NCBI GenBank assembly: GCA_031371425.1
Contig: JANMJO010000055.1
Location: forward strand, 1-5,041
Reading direction: 5' to 3'
From: JAFMIX01 sp031371425
GTDB lineage: Bacteria > Verrucomicrobiota > Verrucomicrobiia > Limisphaerales > JAFMIX01
DNA length: 5,041 bases
Shown: one piece after another, positions 1 through 4,773 of the stretch
How the letters are laid out: each line of letters begins with the position of its first letter
Numbering within the stretch: position 1 is the first letter of the stretch
Notes under the pieces: model-generated
What the model saw: only the letters and a program-made list of their open reading frames with translations
Told to the model about the DNA's origin: nothing
The model's database searches: none
Made by a program: the position numbers and the translations under genes

Positions 1-66
1 CCGCAAGTCGCGCGTGTGCAGCGCGCGGAATTCTGCGGGCGTGAGAATGGCTTCAAGCGAATTCAT
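1..66 (-). CDS. 5' end of an unidentified gene, possibly 2-phosphosulfolactate phosphatase (ComB-like); cut by window edge
   Basis: Only the first 22 codons lie in the window, reading from an ATG at 66-64 to the left edge and beginning MNSLEAILTPAEF. The start lies 13 bases after the TAG of the glycosylase gene on the same strand, with a purine-rich GGAACGGAA directly before the ATG that could act as a weak ribosome binding site. The short gap and shared strand make it the likely third gene of the operon. The motif ILTPAEFxAL followed by a DL dipeptide resembles the N-terminus of ComB-type 2-phosphosulfolactate phosphatases as I remember them, but 22 residues contain no catalytic residue, so the function is only a suggestion. 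The reality of the gene is better supported than its identity. Confidence 0.5.
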   Translation of the reverse strand, partial: MNSLEAILTPAEFRALHTRDLR

Positions 67-79
67 TTCCGTTCCAAAC

Positions 80-1387
80 CTATCCCGATTTCGTCCGCAT
101 GTAATGGAAAAGATACTGCTGCGCGTAGCCGGCGTGCGGGCCGAAATGCGTCGCCGCAAACTTCTCAATGCGCTGCGCGCTCGCCCGGCGTTTGGGAAAA
201 TAAAGTTGCTGCAACGCCCGCATCACCCACACATCCACCGGAAACGCAGCGTCGAAACCATAGCCGAACAGCAGCACGCAGTCCGCGATCTTCCGTCCCA
301 CGCCCGGCAGCTCCAGCAGTTGCGCCCGCGCCGCGTCGAGCCGCAGGCCGCGCACGTCTCCCGTTTGGAGTTCCGCCTTCAGGCGGTTCGGGGCACGCCC
401 CACACCCGGCCGCGTAAACGCGGAACTCCCAACCAAAGAAAGGCCGCGCAGACTTTCCAAATCAATCTTGCCCGACGCCACCGCCCGCGCTGTGCCGAGC
501 AGATACGGCGCGCGAAAACCCATCTTGCAATCGCGCAAGTCGGCTTCGGTCAGCGCGGCAATCCGCGCGGCGGTGGGGAATGAACAGCAACTGGATGTAG
601 CGCGGACATTCCTGTCCGCGAGTTCACGGGACATTCCTGTCCCGTGTTCCAAGAAACTGGCGACTGGAAAGTCGCCAGAACCCGCAGGCTGGAAAGCCTG
701 CGCTACAGTTCCCTTCGCGCCGCGAGCTTCGGAAATCGCGTTTAAACCCTCCACCGGCTCGCCGTAGCGCTCGCACAGCAGCTCCACGATCTGCCGGATT
801 TGCACGATCTGTTTCGTGGAGGAGAGGATGAATGACGCCAGACATTCCCACGGCTCCTGCCGCAGCAGCCGCAGTCCGCGACACGCCGCCACCGCCGAGC
901 GCATCGGCGCGTCGTCGGGAAAAGTTTTCAGCACGGCGGCGAAATCCAGTTCCGTCTGGAGATAATTTTCCAGCCAGCGCCAGTCAGCCACCGGCGCGGC
1001 CACTTCCGCCGCGATGCCGCTGCGCGTCTGCCGCAGCCGCACCCAGCGTCCGCCGATAACGCCGTCCCAACAGACTTCAGGTAGGGCGGGCAGTCCCCTG
1101 CCCGCCGTGGTTTGAAATGACGACGGCGCGCACGGAGTGACGCGCCCTACCGGAGACGGCGGGCGCGGAATGACGCGCCCTGCCGGAGTTTCTACGCGCC
1201 GCCAGCGGAAGGCTTGGCCGGATTCCAGCGTCGCCGCGAGGTCGTAGTCACGCACGGCAAAAACTTTTTTGCGGGAGGTTTTTTCAAAACTGCAGCAGCC
1301 GACGTGAGGAGGCTCTGATTCCCGACCTGTTTGAGCCTCGTCACCTCGGCTGCTACGCGGTTTTAAAATTGGCTCGCGGGTCGCCAT
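80..1387 (-). CDS. ogg: OGG1-type 8-oxoguanine DNA glycosylase/AP lyase carrying four in-frame repeat insertions
   Basis: Cytoplasmic base-excision-repair enzyme that removes 8-oxoguanine from DNA. The N-terminal OGG domain begins near residue 42 (SGQAFRWRR at 56-64, WDGVIGGRW at 107-115). The stretch RLLRQEPWECLASFILSS (173-190) closely matches human OGG1. The HhH-GPD motif LPGVGRKIADC has catalytic Lys366, and PVDVW has Asp385. Their 19-residue spacing equals human K249/D268. Pocket counterparts Cys370, Gln423 and Phe427 are present, as is Arg292 (human R204), but human N149 and R154 are replaced by Thr191 and Gln196. At 435 residues it is well above the roughly 300 expected. The excess lies at residues 11-32, 67-103, 227-264 and 317-348, all repeat-derived. 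The ATG lies one base after the upstream TGA, which suggests translational coupling. I saw no ATG closer to the domain, so this start is kept. The fold is probably intact; whether the insertions impair activity is unknown. Confidence 0.93.
   Translation of the reverse strand: MATREPILKPRSSRGDEAQTGRESEPPHVGCCSFEKTSRKKVFAVRDYDLAATLESGQAFRWRRVETPAGRVIPRPPSPVGRVTPCAPSSFQTTAGRGLPALPEVCWDGVIGGRWVRLRQTRSGIAAEVAAPVADWRWLENYLQTELDFAAVLKTFPDDAPMRSAVAACRGLRLLRQEPWECLASFILSSTKQIVQIRQIVELLCERYGEPVEGLNAISEARGAKGTVAQAFQPAGSGDFPVASFLEHGTGMSRELADRNVRATSSCCSFPTAARIAALTEADLRDCKMGFRAPYLLGTARAVASGKIDLESLRGLSLVGSSAFTRPGVGRAPNRLKAELQTGDVRGLRLDAARAQLLELPGVGRKIADCVLLFGYGFDAAFPVDVWVMRALQQLYFPKRRASAQRIEKFAATHFGPHAGYAQQYLFHYMRTKSG
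345..450. repeat. Palindromic element with 10-bp flanking direct repeats, inside ogg
   Basis: A perfect direct repeat AGGCCGCGCA occurs at 345-354 and 441-450 and brackets an 86-bp insert. The insert has outer inverted arms GTTTGGAGTTCCGC (363-376) and GCGGAACTCCCAAC (420-433), with one mismatch. Smaller nested palindromes lie inside: CCGCCTTCAGGCGG, GGGGCACGCCCC and CGCGTAAACGCG. Insert plus one copy of the direct repeat is 96 bp, exactly 32 codons. It encodes ogg residues 317-348, so the peptide LRGL (313-316) is echoed by VRGL (345-348). The human homologue has a short turn here, just before the helix-hairpin-helix. This layout fits insertion of a small mobile palindrome with target duplication. 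Confidence 0.75.
597..707. repeat. Composite element of four tandem hairpins with 8-bp terminal inverted repeats, inside ogg
   Basis: The ends TGTAGCGC (597-604) and GCGCTACA (700-707) are exact inverse complements. Between them lie four small palindromes in a row: CGGACATTCCTGTCCG, CGGGACATTCCTGTCCCG, GGCGACTGGAAAGTCGCC and GCAGGCTGGAAAGCCTGC. The first two share the core ACATTCCTGT and the last two share CTGGAAAG, so the element looks modular. Its 111 bp equal 37 codons and encode about residues 227-264 of the glycosylase (VAQAFQPAG ... DRNVRAT), between the helix ending in LLCERYG and the FPTAARIAAL helix. No flanking direct repeat was found. Confidence 0.8.
1080..1151. repeat. GGTAGGGCG/CGCCCTACC dispersed repeat, coding copy inside ogg
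   Basis: This unit starts GGTAGGGCG and ends CGCGCCCTACC, so its ends are inverted relative to each other. A strong hairpin, GGCGGGCAG-TCCC-CTGCCCGCC, lies at 1085-1106. The same unit occurs at 3622-3741 and 4387-4476 in the intergenic gaps. At 72 bp this copy is 18 bp shorter than the 4387 copy. A degenerate second end, TGACGCGCCCTGCC, follows at 1171-1184. Together they encode ogg residues about 67-103, between VE and WDGVIGG in the N-terminal OGG domain, where human OGG1 has a short turn. In the reading frame used, the other copies would hit a TAA in their core; this copy lacks that core. Confidence 0.85.
1292..1356. repeat. Imperfect 24-bp inverted repeat at the ogg N-terminus
   Basis: The arms at 1292-1315 and 1333-1356 are inverse complements with a few mismatches (left arm begins GCAGCAGCCGACGTGAGG, right arm ends CACCTCGGCTGCTAC) around a 17-bp spacer. 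On the coding strand it encodes residues 11-32 of the glycosylase, including GDEAQ and SEPPHVGC, ahead of the conserved domain. I associate this peptide pattern with a dispersed Verrucomicrobial repeat from memory. A possibly related unit sharing GAGCCTCGTCA and a GGCTAC-type end lies at 4531-4574. Confidence 0.75.
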
Positions 1388-1388
1388 T

Positions 1389-3512
1389 TCAGCGGAGATT
1401 CCGGCACTCGTAGAGTTGCAGCCAGCGGATGGTCTGGCCGTAATAATTCACCGGGAAGACGCCCGCCGGCGTGACGCTGGCGAATTGCTCCGCAAGCTGC
1501 GCGGGCGGCGACTGCGGTTTGTCATCGCCAGCCACGCTGATGAAAATTGCGTTTTCGCCTCGGCGATTTTCGTAGCCGGGCCAGAAATAAAACTGGTTCT
1601 TCGGCGTGTCGCTCGGCAGGCAGAAACTTTCCACGCCATCGCGGCGGAGCTGGAACGCCATCTGGCTCGTCACGCCGTAATGGCCGCCGATGACGAAGAC
1701 TGGCTTGCCTTCGCCGAGCAGTTTCACCCGCGCATCGCGAACGATGTCGCCGCTCGCACGCCAGGCGCAGACGCGAGAGAGTTCGCGGGGCAAGGGACGT
1801 TGCAGCAGTTTTTGCAGGAGCGCGGGATGGTGCAGCAACGCGACGGTTGTGAGGCCGAAAATCAAACCCGTCGCCAGCCAGCGGCGTGGGGCGCGTGCAT
1901 CCCAGAACGTGACGGCGAGGCAGAACAGCGGCAGGACCGAGGGCGCGATCCAGTTGGGCATCACGCGGGAATGGCACGACCACAGCGCGTAAACGAGGAA
2001 CACCGGCGCGCCCATCGCGAAGAGGTAGGTTTGCAACGCGGTTTTTTCCGCGCGCCGCCAGAAGGCGATGGCCGCCCAGACCATCAGCACGAAGAAGACG
2101 GGATTCAGCAGAGCGAATTCGTTGGCGAGAAATTCGTGGAGCGTGAATTTCCAGGAGTCGCCCGCGTGAGCGTCGCCGGCGACGTGCGTGACGGTGATCC
2201 AACCGTGCTGCCAGTTCCAGAGGAGCACGGGCAGCGAACAAAGCGCATTGACGAAGAGCGCGAGGTAGATTCCCGGTCGGCGGAGTTGCGCCCGCGCCGG
2301 TTTGCACAGCGCGAAGAAGGTTGCCCAGCAGAGCAGTTGGAAGAGCGCGGTGTATTTGCTCAAGAAGCCCAGCCCCATCCACAGGCCGACCCACAGCCAG
2401 TCGCGCGTCGTCGAGTGGGTCTGCACGGCGCGCCAGCCTGCGAGCATCGCCGCCGTCCAGAACAACACCGAGAGCGGGTCAATGGTCATCAGCGTCGCAC
2501 CGACGGCGAGCATGGGCGTAGCGGCGAGGATGACTAGCAGGAAAAATCCGGCGCGGGCGTTCACCTCGCGGGCGATGAAGCGCAGCACCAGCCAGCCCGT
2601 CACGGCGGTGATGACGGGCGCGAAGAACCGCACGCCGAACGTGGTATCGCCAAAAAGTTTTGTGCCGAGCCAGATAGTGTCGGCGATGAGCGGCGGCTTG
2701 CTGTAGTAGGAGAGCGCGAGGTGTTTCGACCAGAGCCAGTAGTAGGTTTCGTCCTCGCTCAACTCCAGAACGCCAGCGGCGAGGTAGGCGAGGCGGGCAA
2801 TCAGAGCAAGGGCAAGCGCCAGATAGCCCAGCCGCAGCCAGTGTTGCGCTAATTGCGAATTGGCGGGATGTGGCGCGACGGTTTTAATTTTGAATTCGGA
2901 ATTTGAAATTCGCAATTCGGGATTCAGCAGCGAGGGCAATTGCTGTTGCCAGAGTGGGAAAAACTTTTTACCCGCGCTTTGCCAGAGTTGATCCAGCATC
3001 CACACGCCGGTGGCGGCGTAGCCCGCGCCGAGAATCCAGCCGGCCAGCACGTCGGCAGGAAAATGCACGCCGTTGTAGATGCGGGAGAAGCTGACGGTGA
3101 ACGCGAGCGGCAGCATGAACCACAGGCTGCGCCGCCCGTAGTAGATGAAGACGATCATCGCGGCGGCAGCCCAGTTGGCGGAGTGGGACGACGGCATGGA
3201 GTTGTCGCGGCCCGCGAGGACGAGCTGGTGCACGCCTTCCAACGCGGCGAAGGGACGCAGGCGCAGCACGGCGTGTTTGATTGTGTTGCAGATGAAAGTA
3301 TCGCCGAGCGGCAGGATGATGAGGAGCATCAGCAGCATCACGCGCACGCGAGTGTTGCCCTTCACGATGAGCGCGATGCCGAGCGCGAGCAGCAGCGGGA
3401 AGAAAGCGGAGTTGCCGCTGGCGATGGGCATGAGCCAATCGAAGAAGGGATTCTGCAACGTCGAGTTGCCAAAGCGGAACAGCGCGGTATCGAGGGTTTG
3501 CAGCCAGTGCAT
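1389..3512 (-). CDS. PAP2-family lipid phosphatase fused to an ArnT/GT39-type membrane glycosyltransferase
   Basis: A 707-residue polytopic inner-membrane protein. Residues 1-175 are a PAP2 phosphatase with all three signature motifs: K79-x6-R86-P87, PSSH at 107-110, and S143-R144-x5-H150-x3-D154. These residues hydrolyse lipid phosphates or pyrophosphates on the periplasmic side. After a linker (about 180-224), residues 225-600 form a multi-spanning GT-C transferase of the GT39/ArnT type. Its first periplasmic loop carries the acidic pair Asp254-Glu255 in SEDETYYW, followed by YYSKPPL at 269-275. Such enzymes move a sugar from a polyprenyl-phosphate carrier to lipid or protein. The last 100 or so residues are hydrophilic and probably periplasmic. 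The fusion may couple carrier or lipid A dephosphorylation to glycosylation; the substrate is unknown. No clear Shine-Dalgarno precedes the ATG. The gene is the first of the operon with ogg, one base apart. Confidence 0.92.
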   Translation of the reverse strand: MHWLQTLDTALFRFGNSTLQNPFFDWLMPIASGNSAFFPLLLALGIALIVKGNTRVRVMLLMLLIILPLGDTFICNTIKHAVLRLRPFAALEGVHQLVLAGRDNSMPSSHSANWAAAAMIVFIYYGRRSLWFMLPLAFTVSFSRIYNGVHFPADVLAGWILGAGYAATGVWMLDQLWQSAGKKFFPLWQQQLPSLLNPELRISNSEFKIKTVAPHPANSQLAQHWLRLGYLALALALIARLAYLAAGVLELSEDETYYWLWSKHLALSYYSKPPLIADTIWLGTKLFGDTTFGVRFFAPVITAVTGWLVLRFIAREVNARAGFFLLVILAATPMLAVGATLMTIDPLSVLFWTAAMLAGWRAVQTHSTTRDWLWVGLWMGLGFLSKYTALFQLLCWATFFALCKPARAQLRRPGIYLALFVNALCSLPVLLWNWQHGWITVTHVAGDAHAGDSWKFTLHEFLANEFALLNPVFFVLMVWAAIAFWRRAEKTALQTYLFAMGAPVFLVYALWSCHSRVMPNWIAPSVLPLFCLAVTFWDARAPRRWLATGLIFGLTTVALLHHPALLQKLLQRPLPRELSRVCAWRASGDIVRDARVKLLGEGKPVFVIGGHYGVTSQMAFQLRRDGVESFCLPSDTPKNQFYFWPGYENRRGENAIFISVAGDDKPQSPPAQLAEQFASVTPAGVFPVNYYGQTIRWLQLYECRNLR
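2882..2928. repeat. AT-rich GAATTC-type repeat stretch in the linker of the PAP2-GT fusion
   Basis: This short AT-rich stretch in a GC-rich gene consists of loosely repeated GAATTC/GAAATTC/CAATTC/GGGATTC units. It encodes residues 195-211 (NPELRISNSEFKIK), exactly in the non-conserved linker between the two domains. A related CGAATTGG motif sits nearby around 2855-2862. The composition and the repeated RIxNSEF-like peptide suggest a repeat-derived insertion rather than ancestral linker. The exact ends cannot be fixed. Confidence 0.45.
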
Positions 3513-3590
3513 TGCGGGGAGTGTAGCGGGAAGCCGGCGGATGAAAACTCAATTGCACGGCGGAACGTCTCCGGCGCGTGCCGTCACGAG

Positions 3591-3610
3591 GGAATCCCGT
3601 CAGGATTCGG
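3591..3610. repeat. GGAATCCC...GGATTCGG mini-palindrome preceding the GGTAGGGCG repeat
   Basis: GGAATCCC, four bases, then GGATTCGG forms a small hairpin (GAATCC pairs with GGATTC). The same arrangement recurs at 4369-4388, again immediately upstream of a GGTAGGGCG unit. The two elements therefore travel together or mark a preferred insertion site. Confidence 0.65.
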
Positions 3611-3621
3611 AACGCGGGTCA

Positions 3622-3741
3622 GGTAGGGCGGGCAGTCCCCTGCCCGCCGCCGGTTGCAACCATCGCGTTCGGATTTACCACGACGGCGCGCACGGCCCGT
3701 CTCGCCATAGCGAAGCGAAGGCGGAAGTGACGCGCCCCACC
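3622..3741. repeat. GGTAGGGCG/CGCCCTACC dispersed repeat, intergenic long copy
   Basis: This 120-bp copy shares with the 4387-4476 copy the left hairpin GGCGGGCAG-TCCC-CTGCCCGCC, a GGTTGCAACC palindrome, GGATTTACCACGACGGCG and the terminal GTGACGCGCC. It differs by about 30 extra bases (roughly 3696-3725, containing CTCGCCATAGCGAAGCGAAG) near its right end. It lies between the PAP2-GT start and the rhodanese terminator. Confidence 0.85.
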
Positions 3742-3766
3742 CGCGCCTGCGCCGCTGCAACGGCAG

Positions 3767-3796
3767 AAAAAAAGGCGACCCAGTCTTGGGTCGCCC
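3767..3796 (-). terminator. Rho-independent terminator of the rhodanese gene
   Basis: On the minus strand a perfect 9-bp stem (TGGGTCGCC pairing with GGCGACCCA; plus-strand arms 3774-3782 and 3787-3795) with a 4-base loop is followed by seven T residues (A-run at 3767-3773). It begins about 25 bases after the rhodanese stop codon, in the right orientation, and should insulate the PAP2-GT operon from upstream transcription. Confidence 0.92.
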
Positions 3797-3820
3797 GTGT
3801 GAAGTCAGCGAGGGGTGGGA

Positions 3821-4207
3821 TTATTTGCCGGGTTCAGTCGGCATCTTCGCGCTGTTCCAGCCGGAGATGCCGGCGGACATGTGCTTGATGTTCGTGTAGC
3901 CCAGTTTCTTCGCCGCATCCGCTGCCGCCGCGTAGGCGCCGCATCTCGGGCTGCCGCAGTAGGCGATGATGAGGGTGTTTTTATCCGCCGGCAGGCTGGC
4001 CGCCAGGTTGTTCTTGACGGCGCCCCATCTCAACGCGCCCGGCACATGCCCGGCCTGGTAAGACGCCGGGCCGTTGACGTCAATGATCACGGCGGACTTG
4101 GCGTCCACAGCGGCCTTGACGTCCTTCAGGCTGATGTCGGCAAATTCGCCGGCGTAAACCGACGCCGCAAAAAACGCCGTCGCCACGAGTGCAATAATTT
4201 TTTTCAT
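3821..4207 (-). CDS. Secreted single-domain rhodanese-like protein
   Basis: A 128-residue protein with a clear signal peptide: MKK, hydrophobic core 4-16, and a VYA cleavage motif ending at Ala19. It is therefore probably periplasmic. The mature part is one rhodanese domain: IIDVNGPASYQAGHVPGA (41-58) supplies the conserved Asp43 and the GHVPGA motif. The active-site loop YCGSPRCGAY (83-92) has the likely persulfide-forming Cys84. The domain closes with LGYTNIKHMSAGISGW. Such proteins carry sulfane sulfur or act in redox and metal stress. The loop has a second cysteine (Cys89) instead of the usual CRxGxR pattern, so thiol-disulfide chemistry is possible. The substrate is unknown. The ATG at 4207 is the natural start because it precedes the signal peptide. 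No obvious Shine-Dalgarno is visible. The gene has its own terminator and seems monocistronic. Confidence 0.92.
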   Translation of the reverse strand: MKKIIALVATAFFAASVYAGEFADISLKDVKAAVDAKSAVIIDVNGPASYQAGHVPGALRWGAVKNNLAASLPADKNTLIIAYCGSPRCGAYAAAADAAKKLGYTNIKHMSAGISGWNSAKMPTEPGK

Positions 4208-4258
4208 GTTCGTATGTTGGTTGTTGGTTAATCGTTCGGCTGTTTGACCGGGTTGGCG

Positions 4259-4276
4259 GGCGAATGTTCATTCGCC
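4259..4276. repeat. Perfect palindrome GGCGAATG-TT-CATTCGCC upstream of the rhodanese
   Basis: Two 8-bp arms are separated by two bases, 52 to 69 bases ahead of the rhodanese ATG. The position would suit an operator. However, this genome region is rich in mobile palindromes, so it may be another small repeat. Only one copy occurs in the window. Confidence 0.5.
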
Positions 4277-4368
4277 ATCGAATCAAGAGACGCCGCCAGC
4301 GTCATCCGGTTACAAAGAAGTTGTGCCTTGTCGTCCGGCGCGGACTGCCAACGCTGGGTTAGAGCAAT

Positions 4369-4388
4369 GGAATCCCATTGGGATTCGG
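4369..4388. repeat. GGAATCCC...GGATTCGG mini-palindrome, second copy
   Basis: GGAATCCCATTGGGATTCGG forms a hairpin (AATCCC pairs with GGGATT) and directly abuts the GGTAGGGCG unit, sharing its first two G bases. It matches the 3591-3610 copy apart from the central bases. Confidence 0.7.
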
Positions 4389-4476
4389 TAGGGCGGGCAG
4401 TCCTCTGCCCGCAGCCGGTTGCAACCAGCGCGTTTGGATTTACCACGACGGCGCGCACGGAGTGACGCGCCCTACC
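4387..4476. repeat. GGTAGGGCG/CGCCCTACC dispersed repeat, intergenic 90-bp copy
   Basis: This looks like the most regular copy. GGTAGGGCG and CGCGCCCTACC form the inverted ends. Inside are the GGCGGGCAG/CTGCCCGC hairpin, the GGTTGCAACC palindrome, and the GGCGCG/CGCGCC pair around CACGGAGTGA. It serves as reference for the coding copy at 1080-1151, which lacks the TGCAACC to TTTACC core. Confidence 0.88.
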
Positions 4477-4521
4477 TGCGCCAGCGCCAGAGGCGCGGCA
4501 TCGTTGTAGAACGTCCTTCGC

Positions 4522-4546
4522 AAAAAGAGGGAGCCTCGTCAGAGGC
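4522..4546 (-). terminator. Possible weak terminator behind the truncated DMT gene
   Basis: On the minus strand GCCTC-TGAC-GAGGC (arms 4533-4537 and 4542-4546) is followed by TCCCTCTTTTT. The stem is only five base pairs and the T-run is offset by five bases, so termination would be inefficient. It could end the RND-pump transcript, or it may simply be part of the adjoining repeat. Confidence 0.3.
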
Positions 4547-4574
4547 CGCATGGTGACCGTTCCGTAGCGGCTAC
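4531..4574. repeat. Repeat-like unit at the broken end of the DMT gene
   Basis: The unit begins GAGCCTCGTCA and ends with the palindrome GTAGCGGCTAC (4564-4574). The first 11 bases also begin the right arm of the 1292-1356 element (1333-1343), which ends similarly in GGCTGCTAC. The palindrome supplies the stop codon that ends the truncated DMT reading frame (CTA at 4571-4573). Its identity as a separate family member is tentative. Confidence 0.4.
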
Positions 4575-4765
4575 TCGGCAGTTTGATTCCATGTCCCGCC
4601 AAAACGCAGCCATGCAAGATAAATCAAAATAGTCAGAGCCGCGCTGCCTTCGACAACGAAGCCGCCGAGACCGTCACTAATTTTATCGGCGGCGAGTTTG
4701 GTGAAGATTTGATACGCGCCGTACAGCACGACTGCGCCGACCGCATACCAAAACTAGGTTGTCAT
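4571..4765 (-). pseudogene. Truncated EamA/DMT-type small membrane protein with an amber codon at position 4
   Basis: Reading from the ATG at 4765-4763 gives MTT, a TAG stop (4756-4754), then an open frame to a second TAG at 4573-4571. The frame encodes FWYAVGAVVLYGAYQIFTKLA, then DGLGGFVVEGSAALTILIYL. The two hydrophobic stretches and the small-residue pattern resemble the first half of an EamA-domain (DMT superfamily) transporter of about 140 residues. TAG is one base from TGG, so the ancestral start was plausibly MTTWFWYAVG. The second half of the domain is missing; the frame ends where palindromic repeat DNA begins (4574). The gene follows the RND pump by about 14 bases and has a strong ribosome binding site. 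Both lesions argue for a dead gene. A base-call error could explain the amber codon, but not the missing C-terminus. The family is assigned from memory of the pattern. Confidence 0.7.
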
Positions 4766-4773
4766 AGTTCGTT

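Larger units (their letters stand above)
3513..3766. other. Intergenic gap upstream of the PAP2-GT operon
   Basis: This gap must hold the promoter of the PAP2-GT/ogg operon, but I see no convincing -35/-10 pair. A weak minus-strand candidate is TTTTCA, 16 bases, TACACT within about 3521-3548. Most of the remaining sequence is repeat DNA (3591-3741). I see no gene here. Confidence 0.5.
4208..4570. other. Repeat-rich intergenic gap upstream of the rhodanese
   Basis: About 360 bases without a credible gene. From right to left it holds a terminator-like hairpin and GTAGC palindrome, a GGTAGGGCG unit, the GGAATCCC hairpin, a CCAACGCTGGGTT stretch at 4348-4360, and an 18-bp palindrome. The rhodanese promoter must lie here on the minus strand, but no convincing -35/-10 pair is seen. 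A 129-codon minus-strand reading frame crosses the gap, but it is built from these repeats and is not counted as a gene. Confidence 0.6.

Noticed and set aside
14..583. Plus-strand open frame opposite the 3' half of ogg
   Set aside because: It is Arg/His-rich antisense shadow without start signals; the catalytic HhH-GPD motif lies on the other strand.
597..707. CRISPR-like array
   Set aside because: The four units are adjacent palindromes of 16-18 bp without unique spacers of regular length.
624..884. Minus-strand open frame overlapping ogg in another frame
   Set aside because: It is an out-of-frame reading of ogg and its four-hairpin element.
1281..1371. Possible target duplication TTTTCAAAACTG / TTTTAAAATTG around the N-terminal element
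   Set aside because: The match is imperfect and AT-rich, so chance cannot be excluded.
1416..2537. Long plus-strand open frame (373 codons) opposite the PAP2-GT gene
   Set aside because: It is highly charged, low-complexity antisense shadow sequence typical of GC-rich DNA, while the opposite strand encodes a clear membrane enzyme.
2940..3888. Plus-strand open frames across the PAP2 region, the gap and the rhodanese
   Set aside because: They are shadows of the PAP2 and rhodanese genes joined through repeat DNA, with no recognisable protein features.
4228..4617. 129-codon minus-strand reading frame in the gap upstream of the rhodanese
   Set aside because: Its sequence is made of the palindromic repeats in the gap and it overlaps the DMT remnant; no domain or ribosome binding site supports it.
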